NCBI RefSeq assembly: GCF_013402815.2
Contig: NZ_CP058601.1
Span: 3,038,001-3,102,000 of the forward strand
From: Natrinema halophilum
Lineage (GTDB): Archaea; Halobacteriota; Halobacteria; Halobacteriales; Natrialbaceae
Direction: 5' to 3'
DNA: 64,000 bases
Every line of letters starts with the position of its first letter. Position 1 is the stretch's first letter. The notes beneath the pieces were generated by a model that was not told the DNA's origin, made no database searches, and saw nothing but the letters and a program-made list of their open reading frames with translations. Of the stretch, positions 36,699 to 45,899 are shown one piece after another. The position numbers and the translations under genes are program-made.

Positions 36699-37685
36699 TT
36701 ACTCGAACTCCGGAATCACTTCCTCGCCGAAGAGTTCGATCTGATCACGAACGAGTTCGGCGGGCATCCCCGAGTGGTGGAACCGGACTGCCAGATGGTC
36801 CAGCGGGAACCGATCGCGCATCTCCTCGATCTGTTCGGCGACCTCCTCGGGCGTTCCGAAGATGAACCGATCGTCGGCCAGTTCCTCGAAGTCTTCGACC
36901 GAGTCTCCCGACAAGAGCGGATGCGAGAACTCGCCGCCGTACTCGTCCATGTAGGTTCGGTGAACGTACTCCTTGCGCTCCATGACTTCCGCTTCGGTTC
37001 TTCCGATGACCGCTTCGCGCATGAGCGGATGTTCCATCGCGTCCCAGTCGGCGTTCTGAGACGCCGCGACCGCCCGTTGTTTCTCCTTTCGGTCCTGAAC
37101 GATCTCGAGGTCGGCGACCACTCCCGGTACCCAGGCGTCGCTGAATTTCACCGAACGGGCGATCTGCTTGTCGCCCCAGCCGCCGATCCACAGCGACGGC
37201 CGCGGTTCCTGTATCGTCTTCGGCAACGGCTGCCAGTCTTCGACCGAAAAGAACGGACAGTCGTAGCTGATCGGCTCTTCGGCCGAGAGGAACTCGTCGA
37301 TAAACTGAATGCCCTCGATCATCCGTCCGGCTCGCTCGTCCATCGGCACGCCGAACGCGTCGAATTCCTTTTCGACGTAGCCCAACCCGACACCGAGCGT
37401 CAGCCGGCCGCCGGAGATGTTGTCCAGCATGGCCGCCCGTTGAGCGACGTGCAGGGGATTGTACAGTGGCAGAATCATGACTGAGGTAACTAACTCGAGC
37501 GACTCGGTCGCCGTTCCGATGCTGGTCAAACGCGTGAGTGGCGACGGCCAATAGTTGTCGCCCTCGGTCGCCTGGTGGTCGTTTACCCAGCACGATTCGA
37601 AGCCGACGCGCTCCGCTAACTGACAATCTTCGGTGACGCCCTCCCAGGTATCACCACCTTCTATCGGGAAGATCCCAAATTTCAT
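36699..37685 (-). CDS. LLM-class (luciferase-like) flavin-dependent oxidoreductase
   Basis: 328 residues, a TIM-barrel flavoprotein that uses FMN or coenzyme F420. The start MKFGIFPIEGGDTWEG, the AERVGFESCWVNDHQ strand and the GRLTLGVGLGYVEKEFDAFG segment (around residues 105-125) are typical. F420 use is plausible in a haloarchaeon; alkane-sulfonate-type monooxygenase is another option. The start at 37685 is supported by a TATA-like AATACTTTT about 27 bases upstream; the longer frame to 37715 is therefore not used. It converges on the transporter operon and may act on its cargo. Confidence 0.88.
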   Translation of the reverse strand: MKFGIFPIEGGDTWEGVTEDCQLAERVGFESCWVNDHQATEGDNYWPSPLTRLTSIGTATESLELVTSVMILPLYNPLHVAQRAAMLDNISGGRLTLGVGLGYVEKEFDAFGVPMDERAGRMIEGIQFIDEFLSAEEPISYDCPFFSVEDWQPLPKTIQEPRPSLWIGGWGDKQIARSVKFSDAWVPGVVADLEIVQDRKEKQRAVAASQNADWDAMEHPLMREAVIGRTEAEVMERKEYVHRTYMDEYGGEFSHPLLSGDSVEDFEELADDRFIFGTPEEVAEQIEEMRDRFPLDHLAVRFHHSGMPAELVRDQIELFGEEVIPEFE

Positions 37686-37804
37686 ACCGAATAGAACCAC
37701 CGCACGTCGGACCAAAAGTATTTTGACCTTCAGCGCCGCTGTCTCGGGTGTTTCTGCTATTTTAGTTCCAGCGCAGCCGCTATCCGCGCCGCCGACGATG
37801 GCGC

Positions 37805-38104
37805 CTACACGCTCGCAAGACTGCGGCGCGTCGAGCCCTCACTCGGAGGTGTCGATCGGATAGCTCTCGAGATCCGGAGACCGTGTGCTTCACCGAATCG
37901 GACCGCATCTTCGCCTCGTCGTCGATTCCTCACGACTCGTCGACATCCCGTTTGGCTCGGATAGTCGACCGTGGGGGTGTGCCTCTTGAAACCGCATTCG
38001 TCGATGTGAAAGACGGCGATGTCACACTCGCCGTACTCGACTTCGTGCAGTACGCTGTCGCACTCCGTGCATCGAGTACCCAAACAGAGGCTCGTTACCC
38101 GCAT
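37805..38104 (-). CDS. Possible small Cys-rich zinc-ribbon protein
   Basis: 99 residues. The first half contains CLGTRCTECDSVLHEVEYGE and an FHIDECGFKRH segment, with Cys pairs spaced as in a zinc ribbon, and an SQTGC further on. The second half is Arg/Ser-rich and looks unconstrained, so the true gene may be shorter or decayed. No upstream promoter was identified. It is in the right-hand part of the accessory stretch. I do not recognise the family. Confidence 0.35.
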   Translation of the reverse strand: MRVTSLCLGTRCTECDSVLHEVEYGECDIAVFHIDECGFKRHTPTVDYPSQTGCRRVVRNRRRGEDAVRFGEAHGLRISRAIRSTPPSEGSTRRSLASV

Positions 38105-38859
38105 AAACCCTTCGACCTGCGAAAATAGACCGGTGACCTGACCGTCGAATCGGGACGAGATGGCGCGAATACCCAGTTCGGGGGTGCCGTTTGCTCGGCC
38201 TCGCTCGACCTGGTACTATCGGTCGCTTCACAGTTGCCGACACACGCTATTGGTACCTCGACTGACGTGGGATCATCCCTCGCTCGAGGCGCGCGCCGTC
38301 GTCCCTTTTATATGTTATAATTTCGATAGTATTGCCTAAGTAAAACTCTACATATTAGTAATAATATCTGATATTTAAATATTGAAGGTAAGGTAATTCG
38401 GAACGACGTCCCCTTAGTAACGTATTTTGTATACGATTTCAGAAGAATGCCATTACACACGGTGGGCCGGCTAAAAATCGCACTTTTAGTCTATATTGAT
38501 ACCAACAGGTCTAATAATCGACTAACTGTGGTTATCGATAGAAGATGACGTGAAACGCCGCTAAATGCCGTATTTGAAGTCGGAAACCGACGGATAGCTG
38601 ATTATCATTCACCAGCCGTTTCACCAAGTCAATTTCATCTGATAGGGTCGTATTATTCAGGGATACGATTTAGAAAATAGCAAAATGACCATTCGAGATA
38701 TAGTTATTAAAACAGTCATGTTTGGTGTTCTCCGTGGCCGAAAGAACCCCGATGACCCGGCGCCTGCTATCGGCCGATTCGCATCCGTCTACCGACTCGA
38801 TGCGCTGGCGACCGAACAGGAAGGGAAGATTCTTCCGACTGCCTGCCGGAGAGATAGAC
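38105..38859. other. AT-rich intergenic boundary region upstream of L18Ae
   Basis: About 750 bases without a convincing gene. From about 38290 to 38700 it is strongly AT-rich, matching the AT-rich stretch on the other side of the accessory block (27890-28240). A promoter for the L18Ae-prefoldin-FtsY unit should be in the last part of it. The short string ATGTTATAATT near 38314 also occurs near 29464. Confidence 0.55.
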
Positions 38860-39036
38860 ATGAGTCAATTTACGGTCAGTGGTCGATTCAAGAGTCGAGA
38901 CGGCTACGCGCCGTTCGAGACGACCATCGACGCCGAAAACGAGAACGTCGCCCGGGAACACGCCTTCTCTCAACTCGGCAGCCAGCACGGGCTCAAGCGG
39001 ACCGAAATCGAACTCGACGAGGTATCCGAACGATGA
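38860..39036 (+). CDS. rpl18a: 50S ribosomal protein L18Ae
   Basis: 58 residues, starting MSQFTVSGRFKSRDGYAPFE, the length and sequence type of archaeal L18Ae (also called LX). It overlaps the prefoldin gene by 4 bases (ATGA). In many archaea this gene follows aIF6 directly; here it is about 11.5 kb away. Confidence 0.95.
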   Translation: MSQFTVSGRFKSRDGYAPFETTIDAENENVAREHAFSQLGSQHGLKRTEIELDEVSER

Positions 39037-39482
39037 GTCAACAGCAACTCCAGCAACTGTCCCAGGAACTCCAGGAAATCGAAGAACAGATCGAAGCCCT
39101 CCAGACCAACGTCCAAGCCATCCAACAGGAGAAAACCGAGGTCGACGAGGCAATCGAGGCCCTCAGATCGCTCGAGACCGACTCGACGGTTCAGGTACCG
39201 GTCGGCGGCGGCGCGTACCTCCGAGCGACCATCGAAGACATCGACGAAGTGATCGTCGACCTCGGCGCCGACTACGCCGCGGAGTTCGAAGAGGGCGACG
39301 CCGTCGATGTCCTCGAAAACAAGAAAGAACGTCTCGACGACCGAATCGACGAGGTCAACGAGGATATCGCCGAACTCGAAACCGAGAGCAGCGAACTCGA
39401 ACAGCAGGCCCAGCAGATCCAGCAGCAGGCGATGCAACAGCAGATGCAGCAGATGGGTCAGGGTCAGGGCCCCGACGAGTAA
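39033..39482 (+). CDS. pfdA: Prefoldin subunit alpha
   Basis: 149 residues, the alpha subunit of the hexameric prefoldin chaperone that passes unfolded proteins to the thermosome. It has the two long coiled coils (about residues 3-45 and 90-135) joined by a small beta region (VQVPVGGGAYLRATIED, about 57-75). The C terminus is a Gln/Met-rich tail. It overlaps L18Ae by 4 bases and is followed after 24 bases by ftsY. Confidence 0.95.
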   Translation: MSQQQLQQLSQELQEIEEQIEALQTNVQAIQQEKTEVDEAIEALRSLETDSTVQVPVGGGAYLRATIEDIDEVIVDLGADYAAEFEEGDAVDVLENKKERLDDRIDEVNEDIAELETESSELEQQAQQIQQQAMQQQMQQMGQGQGPDE

Positions 39483-39506
39483 CGCGTCGGTCCTCACTCG
39501 CCACCC

Positions 39507-40907
39507 ATGTTCGATAATTTGAAGGAGAAACTCGGAAGCTTCCGCAAAGACGCCGAAGAAGCCGCCGAAGAGAACATCGAAGATGTCGACGAAGACGACA
39601 TCGAGGGCGCGGAACTCGACGAAGACGACATCGAGGGCGCGGAACTCGACGAAGACGACATCGAGGGCACGGAACTCGACGAAGACGACATCGAGGGCGC
39701 GGAACTCGACGAAGACGACATCGAGGGCGCGGAACTCGACGAAGACGATAGCGAGCCGGAGATGGACCAGCAGGAAGCGGAAGCTGACGAACCGACCGCC
39801 GGTCCGGGAGAGAGCGAACCGGCAGGAAGGGTGACTGCGACGGCCAACTCCCCCGGGTCACGACCAGCCGAGGCCCCTGGTCAGGAGCCTGCGGCCGACA
39901 CCGAACCCGAATTCGCCGAGGAATCCGCCGAACCGGAGGAAGGGTCGGACGGGACGGCGTCTCGTGAGGACGAGACGGCTGTCGACGACGGCGACGAATC
40001 CCAAGACGACGGTAGTTCGACCGGATTCGGTGCCAAGGCCCGATCCCTCGTCAAGGGGAAGTTCGTCATCGAGGAAGACGACCTCGAGGGCCCGCTTCAC
40101 GAACTCGAGATGGCACTGCTTTCGAGTGACGTCGAAATGGGAGTTGCGGAGGAGATTCTCGACAACATCCGCGACGAGTTGATCGGCGAGACTCGGACCT
40201 TTACCACCTCGACGGGCGAGGTCGTAGAAGAAGCGTTACACGATGCGATCTCCGACGTGATTAGCGTCGGCCAGTTCGACTTCGACGAGCGGATTGCAAT
40301 CGAGGACAAGCCCGTTACTATCATCTTCACCGGCGTCAACGGCGTCGGAAAGACAACATCAATCGCCAAATTGAGTCAGTACTTCGAGAACCGTGGGTAC
40401 TCGACCGTGATGGCAAACGGCGACACCTACCGCGCCGGAGCCAACGAGCAGATTCAAGAGCATGCCAATGCCCTGGAAACGAAGTGTATCAGCCACGAAC
40501 AGGGCGGCGATCCTGCAGCGGTGCTGTACGACGCTGTCGAGTACGCCGAGGCGAACGACGTCGATATCGTCCTCGGCGACACCGCAGGTCGACTCCACAC
40601 CAACGAGGGATTGATGGATCAACTCGAGAAAATCGATCGCGTTGTCGGCCCCGACATGACGCTGTTCGTCGACGAAGCGGTCGCCGGCCAGGATGCGGTC
40701 AATCGCGCGCGTGAGTTCAACGAAGCCGCCGAGATCGACGGGGCAATCCTAACGAAAGCCGACGCCGACTCCAACGGTGGTGCGGCAATCTCGGTCGCCC
40801 ACGTCACCGGGAAACCCATCCTGTTCCTCGGCGTCGGACAGGGCTACGATGATATAGAACGGTTCGACCCGGACGAGATGGTCGATCGACTACTCGCCGA
40901 CGAGTAG
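39507..40907 (+). CDS. ftsY: Signal recognition particle receptor FtsY
   Basis: 466 residues, the SRP-receptor GTPase. The C-terminal NG domain (from about residue 180) has the GTPase P-loop GVNGVGKTTSIAK near 272, the insertion-box segment DTYRAGANEQ near 311, DTAGR near 359 and TKADADSNGG near 415. The N-terminal half is a disordered, very acidic A domain containing five 10-residue repeats. It is preceded by prefoldin alpha. Its partner SRP54 lies at 62230-63618. Confidence 0.96.
   Translation: MFDNLKEKLGSFRKDAEEAAEENIEDVDEDDIEGAELDEDDIEGAELDEDDIEGTELDEDDIEGAELDEDDIEGAELDEDDSEPEMDQQEAEADEPTAGPGESEPAGRVTATANSPGSRPAEAPGQEPAADTEPEFAEESAEPEEGSDGTASREDETAVDDGDESQDDGSSTGFGAKARSLVKGKFVIEEDDLEGPLHELEMALLSSDVEMGVAEEILDNIRDELIGETRTFTTSTGEVVEEALHDAISDVISVGQFDFDERIAIEDKPVTIIFTGVNGVGKTTSIAKLSQYFENRGYSTVMANGDTYRAGANEQIQEHANALETKCISHEQGGDPAAVLYDAVEYAEANDVDIVLGDTAGRLHTNEGLMDQLEKIDRVVGPDMTLFVDEAVAGQDAVNRAREFNEAAEIDGAILTKADADSNGGAAISVAHVTGKPILFLGVGQGYDDIERFDPDEMVDRLLADE
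39591..39740 (+). repeat. 30-base in-frame tandem repeat in ftsY, five copies
   Basis: Copies start at 39591, 39621, 39651, 39681 and 39711, each encoding EDDIEGAELD (the third has T for A), followed by a partial sixth. They are nearly identical at the DNA level. The repeats fall in the acidic A domain and would change its length without disturbing the GTPase. Confidence 0.92.
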
Positions 40908-40985
40908 CCGACTACCGGTCATCATCAGAACTTCAGTTGTTTGCCATTTCGGAAGACACTTATTATTCGTCCGAGATGGCCCTGT

Positions 40986-41624
40986 ATGAACCCTCCTCGC
41001 TCTCGGCGGGCGTTCCTCGCGTCGTTCGCGACGACCGCAGCAGTAGCGACGGGCGGGTTTCAGCGAAGCGCCTCCAACGGGGAGGCACTGTCGCTCGATT
41101 CAGGCCTCGTCCCTGCCGACAGGTACGAGTGCAGTGCAATCACGCGTCCGACTCCTCTCGCGCCGGCCGCCGAAGATGCACTCGAGCCGAGAACGTATCC
41201 GACGCCGCCGGCTGAGCTGATTTCCGACGACAATCGCGGTTCGATAGACCGTCCGTCGTCGCTTCAAAACAGCGCTCTCGAGTACGCCACGAAATTCGAG
41301 CGAGCGTATCGACAGAACGCGTTTCTTACTAAATATGGATCTGTAACGCGGTTCTTCGCCCTTCAGCGCACCGCCTCGCAGACGTCTCTTATCGACTCGT
41401 CTAACGCTGCTCACGCGGTTCTGGTTGCGATCGTTTACAATCTGACGAAGCAAACCCAACAGTCGCCGCCGAGCGACGAATGGGACATTCGCGCCACCTA
41501 CTATTTCGACGACCGGATCGCTCTCCGGGCGCAGTATGATGGTATCGCTGAGAAACCGACGCTTTCCCCCGATCCCCGACGCGATGGCGAACTCGTCGCC
41601 TGTTTCGGATACAGATACCGATAG
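40986..41624 (+). CDS. Exported haloarchaeal protein of unknown function
   Basis: 212 residues. The N terminus SRRAFLASFATTAAVATGG (residues 6-24) is a Tat signal. The mature part has no recognised domain; it contains ALEYATKFERAYRQNAFLTKYG, an ATYYFDDRIALRAQYDGI strand-like stretch and ends GYRYR. A CTTATTAT box at about 40958-40965 lies about 25 bases before the ATG at 40986, consistent with a leaderless transcript and with not using an upstream ATG at 40941. Function unknown. Confidence 0.7.
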   Translation: MNPPRSRRAFLASFATTAAVATGGFQRSASNGEALSLDSGLVPADRYECSAITRPTPLAPAAEDALEPRTYPTPPAELISDDNRGSIDRPSSLQNSALEYATKFERAYRQNAFLTKYGSVTRFFALQRTASQTSLIDSSNAAHAVLVAIVYNLTKQTQQSPPSDEWDIRATYYFDDRIALRAQYDGIAEKPTLSPDPRRDGELVACFGYRYR

Positions 41625-41944
41625 CTATCGGTTATCGACCGTCAACAGTCGACGCCACCCGTGATTACGAACTACCGGTGTTTGTTGCTTCTATCACCGA
41701 CGCGCCTATTGCGATACGCTGCTTTGAACGGCGTATTTTGATCTTCTGCCCGAATTTCCGGCTTCCTCGATCGATAACGCCAACTCTTGGAGGCAATATT
41801 TACTGGTGAAAACGACCCACGTCATGATTCGCCGAGTTGCTTGACTGTATAGGCGAGGGGGTGTATTATTCGGTAAACAATGGTCCGCACGAATTTCGAA
41901 AGCGTCGGTTCTTTTGATTCTGCACGACTCACGAGGTGGGTCGT
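41625..41944. other. Intergenic region upstream of the siroheme reductase
   Basis: About 320 bases, no gene recognised. A GTATTATTCGG sequence at about 41862-41872 could be the promoter element of the reductase gene. Confidence 0.4.
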
Positions 41945-43687
41945 ATGAATACAGTCGAAGAACACAAACAGGAGAAACATCCTCTCGACGTCATCGACGA
42001 CGTCCACGAATACGCCGAAGAAAACCTGTCTTTCGAGGAAATCGAGGATCGAGCCGGCGGTGGCGAGTGGGAGCGCCTGAAGTGGGCCGGAATGTACGCC
42101 CAGAAGCAGGAGGGTTACTTCATGATCCGAACCAAGGTGCCTGGGGGATATCTGACACCGGAACAGGCCGAAGTGATCGGCGAGGTCACCGACGACCTGG
42201 CTGTCGCCCCCGAAGAGTACGGTGGCGAAGAACAGAACGAACTCTGGGGAGACGCATACCTCGATATCACGACCCGGCAGGACATCCAGAAACACTGGAT
42301 CCGCGTCGAAGACGTGCCCGAAATGTGGGAGCGCTACGACGAGGTCGGGCTGACGACGGTACAGGGCTGTGGCGACTCAGCGCGGAACGTGCTGGGCTGC
42401 CCCGCGGCCGGACTCGACGACCACGAGTGTTTTAATGCACAACCGGTCATCGAAGCCGTCTCGGACTTCTTCACCGAGAATCGCGAGTACGCCAACCTTC
42501 CGCGGAAGTTCAAAATGACGATCACCGGCTGCGCCCACGACTGTGCGCAGTCCCAGATCAACGACGTCGGGCTCGTCCCCGCGAAGAAGGAGATCGACGT
42601 CTCCGGCGAAGCCGGAGGCTCGTCGGACTCGTCCGACGGTGGCGATCACCTCTACGGTTTCCACGCCCGCGTTGGCGGCGGCCTCTCCGACGGACCGCGG
42701 ATGGGCTCCGAACTCGACGTTTTCATCAAACCCGAGGACGCTGTCGAGTTCTGTCGCGCCGTCGCCCAGACGTTCAAGGAAATCGGTGACCGCAACAACC
42801 GCGGCGTCTGCCGCATGCGCTACCTCGTAGAGCAGCTCGGTCCCGAGAAATTCGAGGAGGCGATCCGCGACCGCTGTACGATCGACCTGCCCACCGCCGG
42901 CCGGAACCTGACCGTCGGCTACCAGGGCGACCACGTCGGCGTTCGCGACCAGAAGCAAGACGGCCTGCAGTACGTTGGCTTTAACGTCGTCGCAGGCCGC
43001 ATGGGCGGCGACGAGTTCGCCGCTGCCGCCCGCGCCGCCGAGAAGTACGGCACCGATGACGCCTCCGTCCGCCTGGCGACTGACCAGAACTTCCTCATCA
43101 CCCACATTCCCGAAGAGAACGTCGACGACCTCCTCGCGGAGCCGTTCGCCCAGGAGTACAGCCCCGATCCGGGGCCGTTCTCGCGGGGTGCGGTCGGCTG
43201 TACGGGCAGTGAGTTCTGTAACTACGCGATCATCGAGACGAAAAAGCGAACCAAGCGTTGGGCTCGCGAGCTCGACGACCGTATCGACGTCCCCGACGAC
43301 ATCGAGGCCATCCGGATGCACATGTCCGGCTGCTCGGCGTCCTGCGCCCAACCCCAGATCGCCGACATCGGCTTCCGCGGCGAAACCGTCAAACTCGAGG
43401 ACGAAGACAGTTCCAACGAGGAGGGCGACACCCTCGTCGAGGGGATGGACTTCGGCCTCGGCGGCTCGTTAGGTGCCGACAACGAGTTTTTGGACTGGGT
43501 CCAGAACGCGGTGCCCGCCGACTCCGTGATCCCGGCGCTCGAGCAACTGTTCGACGCCTATTCCGAGGATCGCAACGACAGTGAGAAGTTCTACCAGTGG
43601 TGTCGTCGCGTCGACAACGACCGGCTTCGCACGATCATGCAAGGGGCCGATGCGCCGGTCGCACGGGGTGTTGCCCATGGGGACTGA
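41945..43687 (+). CDS. Siroheme/4Fe-4S sulfite or nitrite reductase
   Basis: 580 residues, a ferredoxin-type assimilatory reductase with the doubled SiR/NiR domain plan. The siroheme-4Fe4S cysteines are seen in CTGSEFC (C419 and C425) and CSASC (C463 and C467). An earlier half-site in TGCAHDCAQSQ (about residue 197) belongs to the other domain copy. Six-electron reduction of sulfite to sulfide or of nitrite to ammonia is the expected reaction; the families cannot be told apart by eye. A Gly/Ser-rich insert is near residues 222-235. ATG at 41945 is preferred over a GTG three codons earlier. It overlaps the following FrhB-type gene by 11 bases. Confidence 0.88.
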   Translation: MNTVEEHKQEKHPLDVIDDVHEYAEENLSFEEIEDRAGGGEWERLKWAGMYAQKQEGYFMIRTKVPGGYLTPEQAEVIGEVTDDLAVAPEEYGGEEQNELWGDAYLDITTRQDIQKHWIRVEDVPEMWERYDEVGLTTVQGCGDSARNVLGCPAAGLDDHECFNAQPVIEAVSDFFTENREYANLPRKFKMTITGCAHDCAQSQINDVGLVPAKKEIDVSGEAGGSSDSSDGGDHLYGFHARVGGGLSDGPRMGSELDVFIKPEDAVEFCRAVAQTFKEIGDRNNRGVCRMRYLVEQLGPEKFEEAIRDRCTIDLPTAGRNLTVGYQGDHVGVRDQKQDGLQYVGFNVVAGRMGGDEFAAAARAAEKYGTDDASVRLATDQNFLITHIPEENVDDLLAEPFAQEYSPDPGPFSRGAVGCTGSEFCNYAIIETKKRTKRWARELDDRIDVPDDIEAIRMHMSGCSASCAQPQIADIGFRGETVKLEDEDSSNEEGDTLVEGMDFGLGGSLGADNEFLDWVQNAVPADSVIPALEQLFDAYSEDRNDSEKFYQWCRRVDNDRLRTIMQGADAPVARGVAHGD

Positions 43688-45357
43688 CGGTGAGGACGAT
43701 CGAAACGAGTCCAGAAGCTGCGGCGACGAGCGTCGATTCCCCCACGTCCCTGCATCGGACGACGATGACGACGCCGTCATCGTGCCCGATGCGAGCAGCG
43801 GTGAGGCACGCTCTCGCGAGGGCGCGGACCACGCTCGAGAGGGTGCCATCGCCACGGACGGCGGCGGGGCCAACGGCGACAGTTGCTCGCCCGATACCTG
43901 CACCTGCGGCGAGAAGACCCGGGACGGGACGGCGAATCAGCCCGTTGCGACCGACGGGGGTGACGCGAACGTAGCGAGTGAATCCTCGTCAGAGCTCCGC
44001 TCTGACGGTGCCGGCGTTGCCAACGTCGACGAGATGGGCGACCTCGGCGACCTCGAATTCACCGAGCCCGCCGAAAACGTCAGTCAGGACGTCGACAACG
44101 GTTCGCCCGACGCGCGCGTCGGAATCCCGGATGGCGCCGATCTCGAAACGCCGGAGTACTCGATCCGGTCGCAGATGAACGACATCGAGACGCCGGACGA
44201 AAAGACCTGGTTCATGGAATTAGACGAGGCCGTCATCGACGACGGCCGCTGTATCCAGTGTGGGACCTGCGTCGCCGCCTGTCCGTCGGACTCGATCGGG
44301 ATCGGCGACGACGGTCTGCCGAAACTGGTCAAGATGTGTACCGGCTGTTCGCTCTGTTGGGACTTCTGTCCCCGCGGCGGCCTCCGGTACGAGCGCCAGT
44401 GGAAGATCACTGGCGGCGAGGACAACGTCAAGGGTGCCGGCGATCCGATCACGGAGTTCTCCGCGAAGGTCGAGGACGACCTGGACCGACGGGGCCCAGG
44501 ACGGCGGCGTCGTCACCGGGGTCCTCGCAACGCTGCTCGAGGAAGGCGAGATCGACGGCGCGCTCGTCGCCACCGAGAGCGACGAGGAGGCCTGGAAGGC
44601 AGAGAGCTACCTCGCGACGACCACCGAGGAGCTCATCGAGAACGCCGGGACCGTCTACAACCAGACGATGGCCCTCGGCAACCTGAACTTAGAGCAGTGG
44701 GAGCACAAGCTTCCCGACAAGTCCTGGGACGAACTCAGTCTCGCTATCGTCGGTACGCCCTGTGAGATCGAGGGCATCCGCGCCCTGCAGGACTTCGAGT
44801 GGGACTACCAGGCACAGAACGAGGGCGTTCGCGCGGTCGACTATACGATCGCGCTGATGTGTACGAAGAACTTCAACTACTACAGCCTCATGGGCGAACA
44901 GTTGGAGGAAAAACGAGACATTTCGCCCGACGAGATCGGCAAGATGGACGTCCTCCACGGCAAGATGATGGTCTACGGCCACGACGGCGAGATGATCTTA
45001 GAGGAAGACATCGAGAACTTCCACGACGCTGCGCTCAAAGGCTGTGACGAGTGTGCCGACTTCACCGGCTTCTGTGCCGACATCACCGTCGGCTCCGTCG
45101 GCTCGTCCGACGAGTACTCGAGCGTCATCGTCCGCACCGAGCAGGGGATGAACGCCTGGGAGTTGACCGAGCCGAAACTCGATTACCACGACCTCGAGGA
45201 CAAAAGCGCGGTCGGCAAACTCCAGGGCTGGGACAAGAAGAAGGCCTTCGAGAGCTTAGAGCGCCCCTTCGATCCGGATGCGCCTCGGTTCATCGACTAC
45301 ACGGACCACGCCGAGAACTACGGCACGGCGCTGAACCCGCACGATCAGGGGCACTGA
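43677..45357 (+). pseudogene. Ferredoxin plus FrhB-family F420 oxidoreductase subunit, frameshifted
   Basis: The gene reads in one frame from ATG 43677 to about 44486 and continues in the next frame to 45357. Removing one C of the pair at 44486-44487 joins the two parts as VEDDLDDGAQDGGVVTG. The product would be about 559 residues: a long low-complexity acidic N terminus (1-150), two 4Fe-4S motifs (C192/C195/C198/C202 and C221/C224/C227/C231), then a coenzyme F420 hydrogenase/dehydrogenase beta-type domain with GDQ...VGTPCEIEGIRAL and a DECADFTGFCADI Cys pair. It overlaps the siroheme reductase, suggesting electron supply from F420H2. Sequencing error, real inactivation and recoding are all possible. 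Confidence 0.75.
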
Positions 45358-45494
45358 TCGAGCCCTCCTCTCTTCGCTCGCTTCCTATCCATCTCACCGC
45401 CTCGTTCACTTTTGCTATCCATCTCACCGCCGCTTCTCAAGCCCTCGAGCGGGTCCGAGCACGACGAGTGACACTGAGGAGCGTTCGACTCCTC

Positions 45495-45899
45495 TCACAC
45501 CGGCTCGAACCGGTAGCCGTCCCAGTCCTGACTCTCGGGCTCGCGAATGCCGGCGCCGGGTTCGCGGAGTTCGTCGACGTGAACAGGACGGACCTCGTCG
45601 CCCGTCTCGACCTCACCGGTGGTCAGTTGGCCGATCGCACGGACCGACTCGCCGTCACCGTCGGACTTCGTCTGACTTTCCGAGGCCCCCTGGGCCTCGC
45701 TTACGTCGAACTCGACGATGGCGATGTGGTTGGGTTCGCGGACGCCGGGCGGCGTCGCGGTACTGGTCGTCCAGGTAACGATTTCGGCGGTGAATTCGCT
45801 GAGATCGATCGTTTCGACCGGCTCCGCGCCGTTCGGGCCGCGCGCGTGGCCGGGATAGCTGATCGAGCCGTCTTCGTAGCGGGTCGCGTCCATGCTCAT
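45495..45899 (-). CDS. DUF35 OB-fold protein, thiolase partner
   Basis: 134 residues. It resembles the acyl-CoA-associated DUF35 OB-fold proteins: SISYPGHARGPNG, ETIDLSEFTAEIVTWTT, NHIAIVEFDVSE and IGQLTTGEVETGDEVRPVHVDE strands are seen. The N-terminal zinc-ribbon cysteines found in many DUF35 proteins are absent. It overlaps the thiolase-like gene by 4 bases (ATGA), so the two are made together, as in archaeal acyl-CoA condensing complexes where DUF35 holds the CoA entry. It contains a short Ser/Gly/Asp-rich insert. Confidence 0.75.
   Translation of the reverse strand: MSMDATRYEDGSISYPGHARGPNGAEPVETIDLSEFTAEIVTWTTSTATPPGVREPNHIAIVEFDVSEAQGASESQTKSDGDGESVRAIGQLTTGEVETGDEVRPVHVDELREPGAGIREPESQDWDGYRFEPV

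Noticed and set aside
27375-38859. Insertion sequence or integrase at the edges of the accessory block
   Set aside because: No transposase- or recombinase-like protein and no clear pair of terminal inverted or direct repeats was found; the shared ATGTTATAATT near 29464 and 38314 is too short and AT-rich to mean anything.
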